Part shown: positions 32,637 through 41,896 of the stretch, in pieces
How positions within the stretch are numbered: the stretch's first letter is position 1
Layout: each line of letters starts with the position of its first letter
Assembly: GCA_947426945.1 (NCBI GenBank)
Contig: CANEFX010000012.1
Location: 16,987-80,986, forward strand
Source of the DNA: an uncultured Bacillota bacterium
Lineage (GTDB): Bacteria > Bacillota > Clostridia > Oscillospirales > Oscillospiraceae
Direction of reading: 5' to 3'
Length of the DNA: 64,000 bases
Made by a program: the position numbers and the translations under genes
The notes under the pieces: generated by a model
Databases searched by the model: none
What the model saw: only the letters and a program-made list of their open reading frames with translations
Told to the model about the DNA's origin: nothing

Positions 32637-33989
32637 GTAGCTATTTTCACTGATTTTTCAATCGCGGCCGCGCTGATTCTGTTCAGCCAGCTGCTCCGTT
32701 CCAAGATCAAGCTGTTTCAAAAACTGTTTATTCCCGCCAGCCTGCTTGCCGGGTTTATCGCACTGTTTTTAGGTGACCAGTTCCTGGGCGTTCTGTCTTG
32801 GTCGGAGTTTTCCGGCGACTATACCTGGGTGCTGGTGGTGCTGGTCTTTGCCTCTGTCGGCCTGCCCGGCATCAAGTTTACCAAGGTGGAGGGCGAACGC
32901 ATTGGCAGCTATTTTTTCTATAAGCTGGCAACCTTTGCCCTGCAATTCAGCATCCCCGTGATTGTTACCTGTCTGGTCCTTTCCAAAATCAACCTGGGCG
33001 TAGACGACCGCTTCGGCCTGCTCCTGGCTGCAGGCTTTATGGGGGGACATGGTACAGCCGCCGCAGTGGGCGCCACCTTTGAAAAGCTGGGCTTCGCCGC
33101 CGCCACGGATATCGCCATGACCTTTGCAACTGCCGGCATTCTGGCTGGCATCTTCGGCGGACTGGCTTTTATCAAATGGGCCACCGTCAAGGGCTATACC
33201 CAGTATATCAAAGATTTCAGCCAGATTTCCGACGATCTGCGCACTGGGCTTGTTAAACGGGAAAATCGGGATATCTTCGGACGCAGCACCATCTCTACCA
33301 TCTCGCTGGACCCCCTGTGCTGGCATCTCGGCTTGCTCCTCATTCCCTCCGTTCTGGGCATTGTATTCTGCGACTGGCTGGGTGGAAAAACCGGGGTCTA
33401 TCTTCCAGAGTACGCCATCGGCTTTCTTTTCGCCCTGGTGTTTTCGGTCTTTCTGAAAAAGGGAAAGATCGAGGAGTATATCGATTTCCGCATCACCGAC
33501 CGTATCGCCGGAACCTGTACGGACTTTATCGTATTCTTTGGCGTAGCTAAAATCAAAATTTCTGTCATCGTCGCTTACGCCATTCCTCTGGCCATCATGC
33601 TGGTGATCGGTGGCATCATCGTATTCCTCACCGTGTACTACTTCGGCCCCCGGATGAACAAGGACAGCTGGTTTGAACGCTCCATCTTTGTCTACGGCTA
33701 CTCCACCGGTGTCTTTGCCATCGGGATGCTGCTGCTGCGCATCTGCGACCCCAACAGTGAATCCGCTACTATGGCGGATACCGCCTTTGCCGAGTCTATC
33801 CAGACTGTTATAGAGATGGTAATGTGGGCGGTGGGCCCCTATATGCTCACCAATGGGACCGGCCTAGTCTTTGGCTCTGCGATGCTGCTCATGTTCGCGG
33901 CTTGCATCGCCGTATCCGTAATCTTCAAATGGTGGTACAAGATTCCGTTGGACCAGCGTGGCGCGATCCACGATATTCGGAGTGATTGA
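32634..33989 (+). CDS. Sodium:glutamate symporter-like carrier (GltS family)
   Basis: 451 residues with ten or more hydrophobic segments. AGFMGGHGTAAAVGATFEKL and the mirrored later loop match the GltS reentrant regions, and the N-terminal SIAAALILFSQLLRSK is typical. It would couple Na+ entry to uptake of glutamate or a related acidic compound. The true substrate is unknown; the next gene encodes an ornithine-cyclodeaminase-family enzyme, which suggests an amino acid. First gene of the operon under the CGGAA-box promoter. Confidence 0.85.
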   Translation: MVAIFTDFSIAAALILFSQLLRSKIKLFQKLFIPASLLAGFIALFLGDQFLGVLSWSEFSGDYTWVLVVLVFASVGLPGIKFTKVEGERIGSYFFYKLATFALQFSIPVIVTCLVLSKINLGVDDRFGLLLAAGFMGGHGTAAAVGATFEKLGFAAATDIAMTFATAGILAGIFGGLAFIKWATVKGYTQYIKDFSQISDDLRTGLVKRENRDIFGRSTISTISLDPLCWHLGLLLIPSVLGIVFCDWLGGKTGVYLPEYAIGFLFALVFSVFLKKGKIEEYIDFRITDRIAGTCTDFIVFFGVAKIKISVIVAYAIPLAIMLVIGGIIVFLTVYYFGPRMNKDSWFERSIFVYGYSTGVFAIGMLLLRICDPNSESATMADTAFAESIQTVIEMVMWAVGPYMLTNGTGLVFGSAMLLMFAACIAVSVIFKWWYKIPLDQRGAIHDIRSD

Positions 33990-34064
33990 TCTCTGTGGAC
34001 CGGCTGCTCTTATCCCCCGCTTCTACCCGCATATTTTTGTTGAAAGACTGAGAGGTAATGTAAA

Positions 34065-35177
34065 ATGGCAATTGATCTGTTGTATTTGAACCAGGACGAC
34101 GTAGTAAAGGCCGGTGTTACGGACATGCACCATTGTATCGACGTCATGGAGGAGATGTTCGGCCTGATGGGACAGGGCGACTACCTGATGGGCGGCTATG
34201 CCCGGAACAGCCACGGTATCGAGCTGTTCCCTCCCGAGTCCTCCCCCTTCCCCAACATGCCCGTGGAGGGGCCCGACCGCCGTTTTATGGCCATGCCCGG
34301 CTATCTGGGCGGCCGATTCCATATGGCCGGATTAAAATGGTACGGCTCCAACCGTGAGAATATCAAGAAGGGCCTGCCCCGGTCCATCCTGATGGTCTGC
34401 CTGAACGATCCGGATACCGGCGCGCCCATCGCTTACATGAGCGGCAATCTGATCAGCTCCATGCGAACCGGAGCGGTACCCGGCGTGGGAGCGCGCTGCC
34501 TTGCCAATGAGGACGCACGGACGGCGGCGGTCATCGGCTGCGGCGTAATCAACCGCACCTGCCTGACCGCCATTCTGGACGCCCGCCCCGGCATTCAGAC
34601 GGTCCAGCTCTACGACCTGTTCCCTGCCGCCGCCCAGGGCATCGTGGAGTATCTCGGCCGGGTCCGCCCCGATATCCAGGCTGTGGTGTGCGGCAGCATT
34701 GAGCAGGCGGTACGCGAGGCAGATGTGGTAACGGTGGCAACCTCCGGCGCAGTGCCCCCTGAGATTGACGACGCCTGGCTGAAGGACGGTGTGCTGCTCT
34801 CTCTGCCCGCCGAGGTCAAGCTGCCCAAGCAGTTCCTTTTAAACAGCCGGAAATTTATTGACAACAAGATCATGCACCAGCTATGGGAGGAAGAGTGCCG
34901 AGGAATCGGCGAGTTCCATACCACGGTAGGCATCCTAAGCAGCTATTTCGTGGAGTACGCCAACGCAGGCGAGATGAGTTGGGACGATGTGACCAATATC
35001 GGGGATGTCATTGCCGGCAAGGCAGAGGGCCGCAGAGACAAAAAGGAGAAGATTATTTTTGTCATGGGCGGCCTGCCCATTGAGGACATCGCCTGGGGCA
35101 CCGAAGTGTACCGCAAGGCGGTCGAAATGGGCCTGGGCCAGAAGCTGCATCTGTGGGACGAGCCCTACAAGCTGTAA
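34065..35177 (+). CDS. Ornithine cyclodeaminase/mu-crystallin family protein
   Basis: 370 residues. NAD(P)-binding loop VIGCGVINRTCLTAIL (about 150-165), substrate region GLKWYGSNRENIKKGLPRSI and conserved MRTGAVPGVGARCLA are family marks. Members include ornithine cyclodeaminase, alanine dehydrogenase and ketimine reductases. Clostridial relatives are sometimes named tyramine oxidase subunit B, a label I would not trust without assay. It is longer than the usual 310-340 residues because of an insertion around RNSHGIELFPPESS and a C-terminal extension. GAGAGG precedes the ATG. It lies 75 bases after the carrier gene. Confidence 0.85.
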   Translation: MAIDLLYLNQDDVVKAGVTDMHHCIDVMEEMFGLMGQGDYLMGGYARNSHGIELFPPESSPFPNMPVEGPDRRFMAMPGYLGGRFHMAGLKWYGSNRENIKKGLPRSILMVCLNDPDTGAPIAYMSGNLISSMRTGAVPGVGARCLANEDARTAAVIGCGVINRTCLTAILDARPGIQTVQLYDLFPAAAQGIVEYLGRVRPDIQAVVCGSIEQAVREADVVTVATSGAVPPEIDDAWLKDGVLLSLPAEVKLPKQFLLNSRKFIDNKIMHQLWEEECRGIGEFHTTVGILSSYFVEYANAGEMSWDDVTNIGDVIAGKAEGRRDKKEKIIFVMGGLPIEDIAWGTEVYRKAVEMGLGQKLHLWDEPYKL

Positions 35178-35233
35178 TGGCTGCAACTCTCCCAGACCGA
35201 CACAGCTCCATCGAAAAAACAGATTGTGACCGG

Positions 35234-35266
35234 GGCGCGCCGCAGAGAGTATCTCCGCGGCGCGCC
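35234..35266 (+). terminator. Strong hairpin between the OCD-family and NhaC genes
   Basis: GGCGCGCCGC and GCGGCGCGCC around a 13-nt loop that can extend the stem (AGAGA/TCTCC). Only a short T run follows, so it may attenuate or protect the transcript rather than end it. Confidence 0.55.
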
Positions 35267-35298
35267 TGCCTTTAAAATTTACTTTGGATTGTGATAAT

Positions 35299-36663
35299 AT
35301 GAAAGAAAAAAAACCGCTCCCATTTTCCATCGCTCTTTTCACGCTTCTGGCCTTCTCCGGAATTGCCGGCTATATGATTATCGTCCTCCACGCCGAGCCC
35401 CACATCCCTATGCTTCTGGGCACCGCCATCGCCGCCGCCGTGGCCATGACCTGCGGCAGCAGCTGGGAGGAGGTGGAGTCAGGAATGGTGGACGGCATGG
35501 CCAAGTCCCTGGAGGCCTGCACCATCCTGCTGCTTATCGGCGTTCTGATTGGCGTGTGGATCAGCGCCGGGGTGGTGCCCGCACTGATCTGTTACGGACT
35601 TCGCATGTTCTCCGCCCGCACCTTCCTGGTGGGAAGCCTGCTGCTGTGCGCCGTAATCTCCATGGCCCTGGGCTCCTGGGGCACTGCAGGGACCATCGGT
35701 ATCGCCCTTATCAGCATTGCCCGGGTCCTGGGCGTCCCTCTGCCCCTGGCCGCAGGCGCAATCGTCTCCGGCAGCTACCTGGGGGATCGGATATCCCCTG
35801 TCAGCGACATGAGCACCCTGGTCTCTGCCGTGTCCGGCGTAGATATCCGACGCAGCGTAAAAACCGCGCTTCCCCTGAACCTGGTTTGTCTGCTCCTGTC
35901 CGCCGTCCTATACTGGCTGGCGGGTCTGCGGTATGTCGGCGGCGGCAACCTGGGGCATCAGGTACAGGAGTTGACACAGCTGCTTCAAGGCCAGTTCCGT
36001 ATCGGTCTGTGGACCTTGCTCCCCCTGGCCCTGCTGCTAGGCTGTATCCTGGCCAAAGTACCCGCCATCCCCAGTATCTTTACCGGAATTTTCAGTGCGG
36101 CCGTTATGGCAGTCCTGATTCAGAAGCAAGCGCCTGCCGACCTATTGTCCTGCTGCTTTTACGGCTATCTCAGCCAGACCGGCAGCCCCTCCGTGGACGC
36201 CATCCTTTCTACCGGTGGAATAGACTCCCTGCACTTCTCCCTCAGCCTGGCTCTGACCGCTATGATGTTGGGCGGCGTGATGGACCGGACAGGGATTATT
36301 GCCGCCGTGATGCGCCCCCTTCTTTCCAGGCTGAAGCGCAGCGGCGACATTTCCGCCGCACTGACGGCCTCTACCTTGATCGTCAACATCATTCTGCCTG
36401 ACTCCTATGTGGCTATCGCAATTCCCGGCCAGATGTTCAGTGGGGCCTGCCAGCGGCAGGGTATTCCCCCGGAGAACCTGAGTCTCTCTCTGGGCAGCGG
36501 AGCTTGCTCCTTCTCTCCCCTGATTCCCTGGAATGCCTGCGGCGTGTTCGTTTCCACCGTACTGGGTGTTCCAGTTCTGGAGTATGCCCCCTGTGCCTTC
36601 CTGAATCTTCTGGTGCCGGCCGGGGCCGTACTGCTGGGATACAACAGCCTCCGGAAAAGCTAG
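35299..36663 (+). CDS. nhaC: NhaC family Na+/H+ antiporter-like protein
   Basis: 454 residues, about eleven membrane helices. SWEEVESGMVDGMAKSLEAC, GSYLGDRISPVSDMSTLVSA and the late SLGSGACSFSPLIPWNACGV match the NhaC family, which includes Na+/H+ and malate-lactate antiporters. ATG 35299 lacks a clear Shine-Dalgarno; a TTG at 35284 is an alternative. The cluster context (RpiR, GltS-like, OCD-like) suggests exchange of an organic or amino acid product for cation, or recycling of Na+ used by the GltS-like carrier (inference). Confidence 0.87.
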   Translation: MKEKKPLPFSIALFTLLAFSGIAGYMIIVLHAEPHIPMLLGTAIAAAVAMTCGSSWEEVESGMVDGMAKSLEACTILLLIGVLIGVWISAGVVPALICYGLRMFSARTFLVGSLLLCAVISMALGSWGTAGTIGIALISIARVLGVPLPLAAGAIVSGSYLGDRISPVSDMSTLVSAVSGVDIRRSVKTALPLNLVCLLLSAVLYWLAGLRYVGGGNLGHQVQELTQLLQGQFRIGLWTLLPLALLLGCILAKVPAIPSIFTGIFSAAVMAVLIQKQAPADLLSCCFYGYLSQTGSPSVDAILSTGGIDSLHFSLSLALTAMMLGGVMDRTGIIAAVMRPLLSRLKRSGDISAALTASTLIVNIILPDSYVAIAIPGQMFSGACQRQGIPPENLSLSLGSGACSFSPLIPWNACGVFVSTVLGVPVLEYAPCAFLNLLVPAGAVLLGYNSLRKS

Positions 36664-36733
36664 GACCGCAGTCTCCCGGACGGTCCCTGTCTGTTCTGCT
36701 GGAATTCCGCTGCGCCCGTCGTTTTTATACGGT

Positions 36734-36751
36734 GGCGCAAACGCCTTTTTT
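36734..36751 (+). terminator. Short terminator after nhaC
   Basis: GGCG, CAAA, CGCC, six Ts. Confidence 0.55.
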
Positions 36752-36888
36752 ATGGTAAAATATAACCGCCGAAAGAATAGGAGCGCTCGGCTTCCGGGTC
36801 AGCACGTACCAGACTTGTCCTGGACCGCAGCCGCCAATATGGTTAACCGTCATTGTAGGACCAACCTTACGAAAGGCCAGGGATAAAA

Positions 36889-38511
36889 ATGGAAACTGTA
36901 TTACGGGAGAAGCACGCACGAAAGGAGAGCGCCGGAAAACCGAACCTGACAGGCATTCCCATACAGATGAAGCTGGATTTTGAGCAGCGCAGCGGGCTGT
37001 CATTTGATCATGTTCGGGTACATTATCAATCCTCCGAGCCCGCTAAGCTGGGTGCGCTCGCCTACACGCTGGGGGAGCAGGTCTACATTGGACCGGGGCA
37101 GGAAAAGCATCTGCGTCACGAATTGACGCACGTGGTCCAGCAGAAGCAGGGGCTGGCAGCTCCTACCGGGACGGTGGGCGGCCTTTCGATAAACGAGGAC
37201 GCCCGTCTGGAGCGGCTGGCAGAACACGAGACGGTCTCCACCGGGGCGCTGAAGGACCAGGCAGCGGTTGTCCAGCGCCAGCGCGTGCCGACGCCGGGTC
37301 AGACGGCCGAAGAGCGGTTTTCACAACTGGTTAACCGGGTGCGGATTCTTCAGGACCAGGATGACATTCTTCACAATAGGAATGCGGCGAATGCAGTACA
37401 GGATATTGCCCAGGAGCTTGTCGATATCGGCCTGCCTCAGGCCACGGCGAATAACATCGCCGCCGACGCCGCTGCGGCTATCCAGGCTGCAGGCAACCAT
37501 GTGGAAATTGATTTTTTCCGGGATAAGGTCAGGCATGCATATAACCAGCAATCAAACGTCCAGCGCGGCGCGGATTTCAACGCACCACAGAATACGCCCC
37601 AGCACACACTGCTGACGCAGCTGCTGACTGTTAACCTCCTTCCATTAATCAACCAAGCGCCTGCCCCGGCTGGAGCAGGCCCAATCCGGTATGCTATCGC
37701 GGGCCCCCGCGCACGGAACAATCAGGCTATAATCGACGACGGAATCGGACGGATGAACAACCTGCTCGCCCCTCAGCTCCCAAGGGGAGGGATTCTGCCC
37801 CCCGTCGATATAGAAGATACGGCCTTTGGGGGCGTGACCGCTCCCCGACATAATATTTTTGGCCGGGGACTACAGTGGTACGGTCTTGGAGCCGGACCCT
37901 CCCAAGTGATGCATGAGCAGGGGCACCACCTGGAAAATTACCTGGGCGTCAACGACTTCGCCAACCTGCACAACTACCTTTACCGGCATTCCGATCCCAC
38001 CCAGCCCAACCGGGAAAGCGGATGGAACCGTCTAGCCGGCTTTAAGCTGAATACTCCAACCGGCGGCCCGGGATACAATATTAAATTCCCCGAGATGCAC
38101 TTTCAAAATGTAATCAGCCGAAACCTGCACAGCGGAAACGGCCTGATCCGATTTGGCTTGTTCAATGCAGGCAACGCGCTCCTCTATGAAGCTGCCTCCC
38201 TGTTTGGCCAGCCCGGCCGCGGGCAGCAATTCATAGACGACTTCTATCTGGAGGAATCCAATTCAAACAGCACCGGCTATGCGTCCCACTATAAGTCCAT
38301 AGGATACGGGACCGAATTTCTCTCCACAACGGCAGAGCTCCTGTCGACAGTTAGAGGGGCGCAGGCCGTTATCAACAGCGACCCAACACGGGTGGCAATG
38401 TTCCTTTATCTGGCAAATCGCCCGTTGTATCAACAGGTTGACCAGCTCTTCCAGCAGTCTCCAAACAACCCTCTGGGCATAACGCTGGATCAGTTCCTCC
38501 ATATCATATGA
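36889..38511 (+). CDS. DUF4157 protein with two HExxH (zincin) motifs
   Basis: 540 residues, no signal peptide or membrane segment. The N-terminal DUF4157 domain (about 21-90) has all the marks: TGIPIQMKLDFEQRSGLSFD, VRVHYQSSEPAKLGALAYT, IGPGQEKHLRHELTHVVQQK with HELTH at 77-81. A VVQRQ motif (127-131), common after DUF4157, precedes a helical linker (140-260). The C-terminal region holds a second motif, VMHEQGHHLENYLG (HEQGH 342-346), with a possible third ligand in YGTEFLSTTAELLS (Glu476 or Glu483). DUF4157 proteins are frequent cargo or toxin heads of extracellular contractile injection systems and other secreted effectors. None of those genes is nearby. AGGG lies upstream of the ATG; own terminator downstream. 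Confidence 0.85.
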   Translation: METVLREKHARKESAGKPNLTGIPIQMKLDFEQRSGLSFDHVRVHYQSSEPAKLGALAYTLGEQVYIGPGQEKHLRHELTHVVQQKQGLAAPTGTVGGLSINEDARLERLAEHETVSTGALKDQAAVVQRQRVPTPGQTAEERFSQLVNRVRILQDQDDILHNRNAANAVQDIAQELVDIGLPQATANNIAADAAAAIQAAGNHVEIDFFRDKVRHAYNQQSNVQRGADFNAPQNTPQHTLLTQLLTVNLLPLINQAPAPAGAGPIRYAIAGPRARNNQAIIDDGIGRMNNLLAPQLPRGGILPPVDIEDTAFGGVTAPRHNIFGRGLQWYGLGAGPSQVMHEQGHHLENYLGVNDFANLHNYLYRHSDPTQPNRESGWNRLAGFKLNTPTGGPGYNIKFPEMHFQNVISRNLHSGNGLIRFGLFNAGNALLYEAASLFGQPGRGQQFIDDFYLEESNSNSTGYASHYKSIGYGTEFLSTTAELLSTVRGAQAVINSDPTRVAMFLYLANRPLYQQVDQLFQQSPNNPLGITLDQFLHII

Positions 38512-38573
38512 CCCCCCTCTGCCCCGGTGCACCAGGCTTTCCACGGGGCCGACAGGTCACCAGAAGACCACAT

Positions 38574-38610
38574 AAGTCAGGACCACCCGTAATACGGGTG
38601 GCCCTGACTT
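38574..38610. terminator. Bidirectional terminator between DUF4157 gene and mglC
   Basis: AAGTCAG...CTGACTT outer arms and ACCCGT-AAT-ACGGGT inner arms; both flanks can be read out. Confidence 0.8.
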
Positions 38611-38637
38611 CTCTTACATCAAAAGCGACGAAAGCGA

Positions 38638-40299
38638 TCACTTTTTCTGGACGTACTTCAGGCAGTCCAGCATGACTGCCACCAAAATGATGATACCGGA
38701 AATCACGAACTGCAGGTTGGCATCAATGCCCAATGTAGTCAAGGAGTAGGTCAGGGCGGTGAAGATGAACACACCTGTCACCACGCCGGAGATTTTACCG
38801 ATGCCGCCGGTAAAAGACACACCGCCCACCACGCAAGCCGCGATGGCATCCATCTCCCAGCCCTGCCCGTAGGACGCAGAACCGGAGCCGGACATCCGGA
38901 TACACTCCAGCCAGGAGCCGAAACCGTAAAGGATTCCGGCCATGACGAACGCGCCCACTGTGACCCAGAACACTGAGATACCGGAGACGGAGGCCGCCTC
39001 GGGATTTCCACCCACAGCGTACAGGTTTTTGCCGAAGGTGGTTTTATTCCAGATGAACCACACGATGGCTACCGCCGCCACCGCCCACAGGATGATGGTA
39101 GGGAAGCCGCCCAGCTGCTTGATCTTAGGCATAATCATGCCCTGGATATCAGACTCGATGCCGCCGAAGGACACGCCTTTAGTGGAGTAGGTGGCCAGGC
39201 CGAAAATCATCAGCATGGTGGACATCGTGGAAATAAAGGGGTGCATCTTAAATTTGGCGGTAAAGAAACCGGCAACAGTGCTGAAGATGGTGCACAACAC
39301 AATACACACCACCAGAGCCAGGAACACCCGCGCAATCACTGACATGCCAGTAAAATCGAAGATGTGCCCGAACACACCGCCGGTGTTGATGCCTTTATGC
39401 ATCACGATGGTAGCGGCAGTGATGCCCATGCCCATCATACGGCCGATGGACAGATCGGTGCCGGCCAGCATGATAAGACCGGCCACGCCCAAAGCCAGGA
39501 ACATCCGGGGAGAGGCCTGCTGGAGAATGTTCAGGATGTTGTTCATCGTCAGCAGGTCGACCTTCTTAACGGTGGGGGCGAGGATACACATGGCGATGAA
39601 AACCACGGCGATGGCCAGATACAGGCCGTTGCGCAACAGGAAATTCCGGAGATTAAATGTGTACTTATAGTTCTCCCACCGCTGGGCCGCAGTCTCGCCG
39701 AAGGTGAACTTGGACATGCGCAGCAGATCGATCAGGTGGTACTGGTGCTCAAAGGCTGCGTGCCGACGGTCCTTCGCATCCTGGAGGTCCTTTGCCAGCT
39801 GCATCTTCGCGTCGAACAGCCGGTTCTTATGGACATACTTCTCGTCCTTGATCTCCTGGGCGTCGGCCAGCTTGGCAACCATCTCCTGATGATCCTTGTT
39901 GAGCTGCTCTACGGCAGCCTGGTATTTCTCCTGGGCCCAGGCCTTCTCCTGGACACAGCTGGCCGCCACCGCCTGGTAGTAGTCCTGGTCAAAGTGGGCT
40001 TTGAGATAACCCTCCGCATCGGCGATAAGCTTAGCAACGTCGTCCTTGTGCTGGGCCTCTACCTTTTTGGCCTGCTCCAGCTCCTTCTGCAGCTGGGCCC
40101 GCCTGGCATCCTTCTCCTGGGCCGTGTAGATACGGTCCCGTTTCAGGTTATCCAGGGTGCTTTGGATCTCAATAACCCGGTCCGTTCCGTCCTTGCGCAG
40201 GGCGTTGATCTGCTCCTGGATACCGCCGACATATTCGTCGATGGGCTGGCGGAGCTTGCTCTCCTGCTCCGCAGTCAGAATTTTTGTTTGATCTGCCAT
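38638..40299 (-). CDS. mglC: Galactose/methyl-galactoside ABC permease with coiled-coil N-terminal extension
   Basis: 553 residues. Residues about 220-550 are the usual MglC permease (NNILNILQQASPRMFLALGV, GTDLSIGRMMGMGITAATIV, GGVSFTGGIGKISGVVTGVF). Residues 1-215 are a long charged, mostly helical region (EIQSTLDNLKRDRIYTAQEK, RRAQLQKELEQAKKVEAQHK) predicted as cytosolic coiled coil; Escherichia coli MglC (about 336 residues) has none. It could organise the transporter or bind a partner. The gene starts 15 bases after mglA. Confidence 0.92.
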   Translation of the reverse strand: MADQTKILTAEQESKLRQPIDEYVGGIQEQINALRKDGTDRVIEIQSTLDNLKRDRIYTAQEKDARRAQLQKELEQAKKVEAQHKDDVAKLIADAEGYLKAHFDQDYYQAVAASCVQEKAWAQEKYQAAVEQLNKDHQEMVAKLADAQEIKDEKYVHKNRLFDAKMQLAKDLQDAKDRRHAAFEHQYHLIDLLRMSKFTFGETAAQRWENYKYTFNLRNFLLRNGLYLAIAVVFIAMCILAPTVKKVDLLTMNNILNILQQASPRMFLALGVAGLIMLAGTDLSIGRMMGMGITAATIVMHKGINTGGVFGHIFDFTGMSVIARVFLALVVCIVLCTIFSTVAGFFTAKFKMHPFISTMSTMLMIFGLATYSTKGVSFGGIESDIQGMIMPKIKQLGGFPTIILWAVAAVAIVWFIWNKTTFGKNLYAVGGNPEAASVSGISVFWVTVGAFVMAGILYGFGSWLECIRMSGSGSASYGQGWEMDAIAACVVGGVSFTGGIGKISGVVTGVFIFTALTYSLTTLGIDANLQFVISGIIILVAVMLDCLKYVQKK

Positions 40300-40314
40300 A
40301 CGTAATTTCCCCCC

Positions 40315-41823
40315 TCACAGATATTTCGCGCTGAGCCGCAAAAGCTCTTCCTGATCGGTCTCTGCAGTATTTACGATGCCCGACAGATAGCCGTTGGACA
40401 TCACGCCGATCCGGTTGGTAATGCCGAGAATCTCCGGCATCTCAGAGGAGACGACGATAATCGTTTTCCCCAGCTTTGCCATCTTGATAATCAGCTCATA
40501 AATTTCGTACTTGGCGCCCACGTCGATGCCCCGGGTGGGCTCATCCATCATAAAAATCTGGGGCTCCCGCTCCAGCCATTTACCGAAGATGACTTTCTGC
40601 TGGTTGCCGCCGGACAGGCTGGTAATCATATCGTCCGGGCCCATGCACTTGGTTCGCATGGTCTTGATCTCCTTGCTGGTTGCCTTTACCATCTTGGGGG
40701 TGGACAGGGCCGGGCCGGACTTATACTGTTCCAGACTGGCAATGGTAGTATTGAAGGTCAGGTCGCACTTGAGGAACAGACCATTTGCCTTGCGCTCCTC
40801 AGTAATCATGGCAAAGCCATGCTCGATGGCCTCCTTGGCGCTGTTGAAGTTCATCAGCCGGTTCTTGAAATAGACTCGGCCTGAGGCCCGGGTCCGCACG
40901 CCGAAAATGGTCTCCAGCAGTTCGGTGCGCCCGGCACCTACCAGGCCGTACAGGCCGAAGATCTCCCCCTCCCGCACATCAAAGGAGATATCCTGGAGGT
41001 GGGGCGCGTACTTGGTGGACAGGTGCTGGATAGATAAAATGGGGTCGCCCGGGGTGTTGTCCACAGGCGGGAAGCGGCTCTCCAGGGAGCGGCCCACCAT
41101 GGCGGTGATCAGTTCGTTCATATTGGTGTCCTTGGCCGCCTTGGTCATGACCAGATTACCGTCCCGCAGGACCGAAATTTCGTCGCAGATTTCAAAAATT
41201 TCATCCATCTTGTGGGAGATATAAATCAGCGAGATGCCCTGCGCCTTCAGCATCCGCATCATCTCAAAGAGCTTCTCCACCTCCTGGACCGTCAGGGAGG
41301 AGGTAGGTTCGTCCAGAACAATCACCTGGGAGTTGTAGGAAATCGCCTTGGCGATTTCACACATCTGCCGCTGGGAAACGGACATATTCCTCATGGGCTG
41401 AGTCAGGTTCACCGTCATCCCCAGCTTGCGGAACAGCTCGGCCGCCTTCTTCTTCATGTTCCCCTCATCCACAATTCCCGCGGAGTTGGTGGGGTAACGG
41501 CCCAGAAACAGATTGTCCATGACATTCCGTTCCAGACACTGATTCAGCTCCTGGTGGACCATGGCAATTCCGTTTTCCAGGGCATCCTTCGGACCGGAAA
41601 AGCTGATTTCTTTTCCGTTTAAATAAATCTTTCCCTCGTCCTTTTGGTAGGTGCCGAAGAGGCACTTCATCATGGTGGACTTGCCAGCCCCGTTTTCGCC
41701 CATCAGGCCCATGACGGTTCCGCGCTTCAGATCCAGGTTGATATGGTCAAGCACCCGGTTCCTGCCGAATGACTTGCTCATACCCCGGATCGACAGGACG
41801 ACTTCGCCTTTTACATCAGCCAT
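40315..41823 (-). CDS. mglA: Galactose/methyl-galactoside ABC transporter ATPase
   Basis: 502 residues, two fused ATPase halves as usual. First half: GENGAGKST Walker A, MSVSQRQMCEIAKAISYN, VLDEPTSSL. Second half: degenerate GLVGAGRTE loop, SLSGGNQQKVIFGKWL, MMDEPTRGID. ATG 41823 follows AGGAG by eight bases; an upstream in-frame reading to 41973 lies inside the mglB-mglA stem-loop and is rejected. Confidence 0.95.
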   Translation of the reverse strand: MADVKGEVVLSIRGMSKSFGRNRVLDHINLDLKRGTVMGLMGENGAGKSTMMKCLFGTYQKDEGKIYLNGKEISFSGPKDALENGIAMVHQELNQCLERNVMDNLFLGRYPTNSAGIVDEGNMKKKAAELFRKLGMTVNLTQPMRNMSVSQRQMCEIAKAISYNSQVIVLDEPTSSLTVQEVEKLFEMMRMLKAQGISLIYISHKMDEIFEICDEISVLRDGNLVMTKAAKDTNMNELITAMVGRSLESRFPPVDNTPGDPILSIQHLSTKYAPHLQDISFDVREGEIFGLYGLVGAGRTELLETIFGVRTRASGRVYFKNRLMNFNSAKEAIEHGFAMITEERKANGLFLKCDLTFNTTIASLEQYKSGPALSTPKMVKATSKEIKTMRTKCMGPDDMITSLSGGNQQKVIFGKWLEREPQIFMMDEPTRGIDVGAKYEIYELIIKMAKLGKTIIVVSSEMPEILGITNRIGVMSNGYLSGIVNTAETDQEELLRLSAKYL

Positions 41824-41896
41824 TCTCGTCTCTCCTGTTCTGCAGATTGGCAGTTTCAGAAGCTCTGATCCTGCCGGTTTTTCCTTCAAAATGTGC

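Noticed and set aside
36889..38511. Contractile injection system locus around the DUF4157 gene
   Set aside because: Neighbours are an antiporter and the mgl operon; no sheath, tube or baseplate genes.
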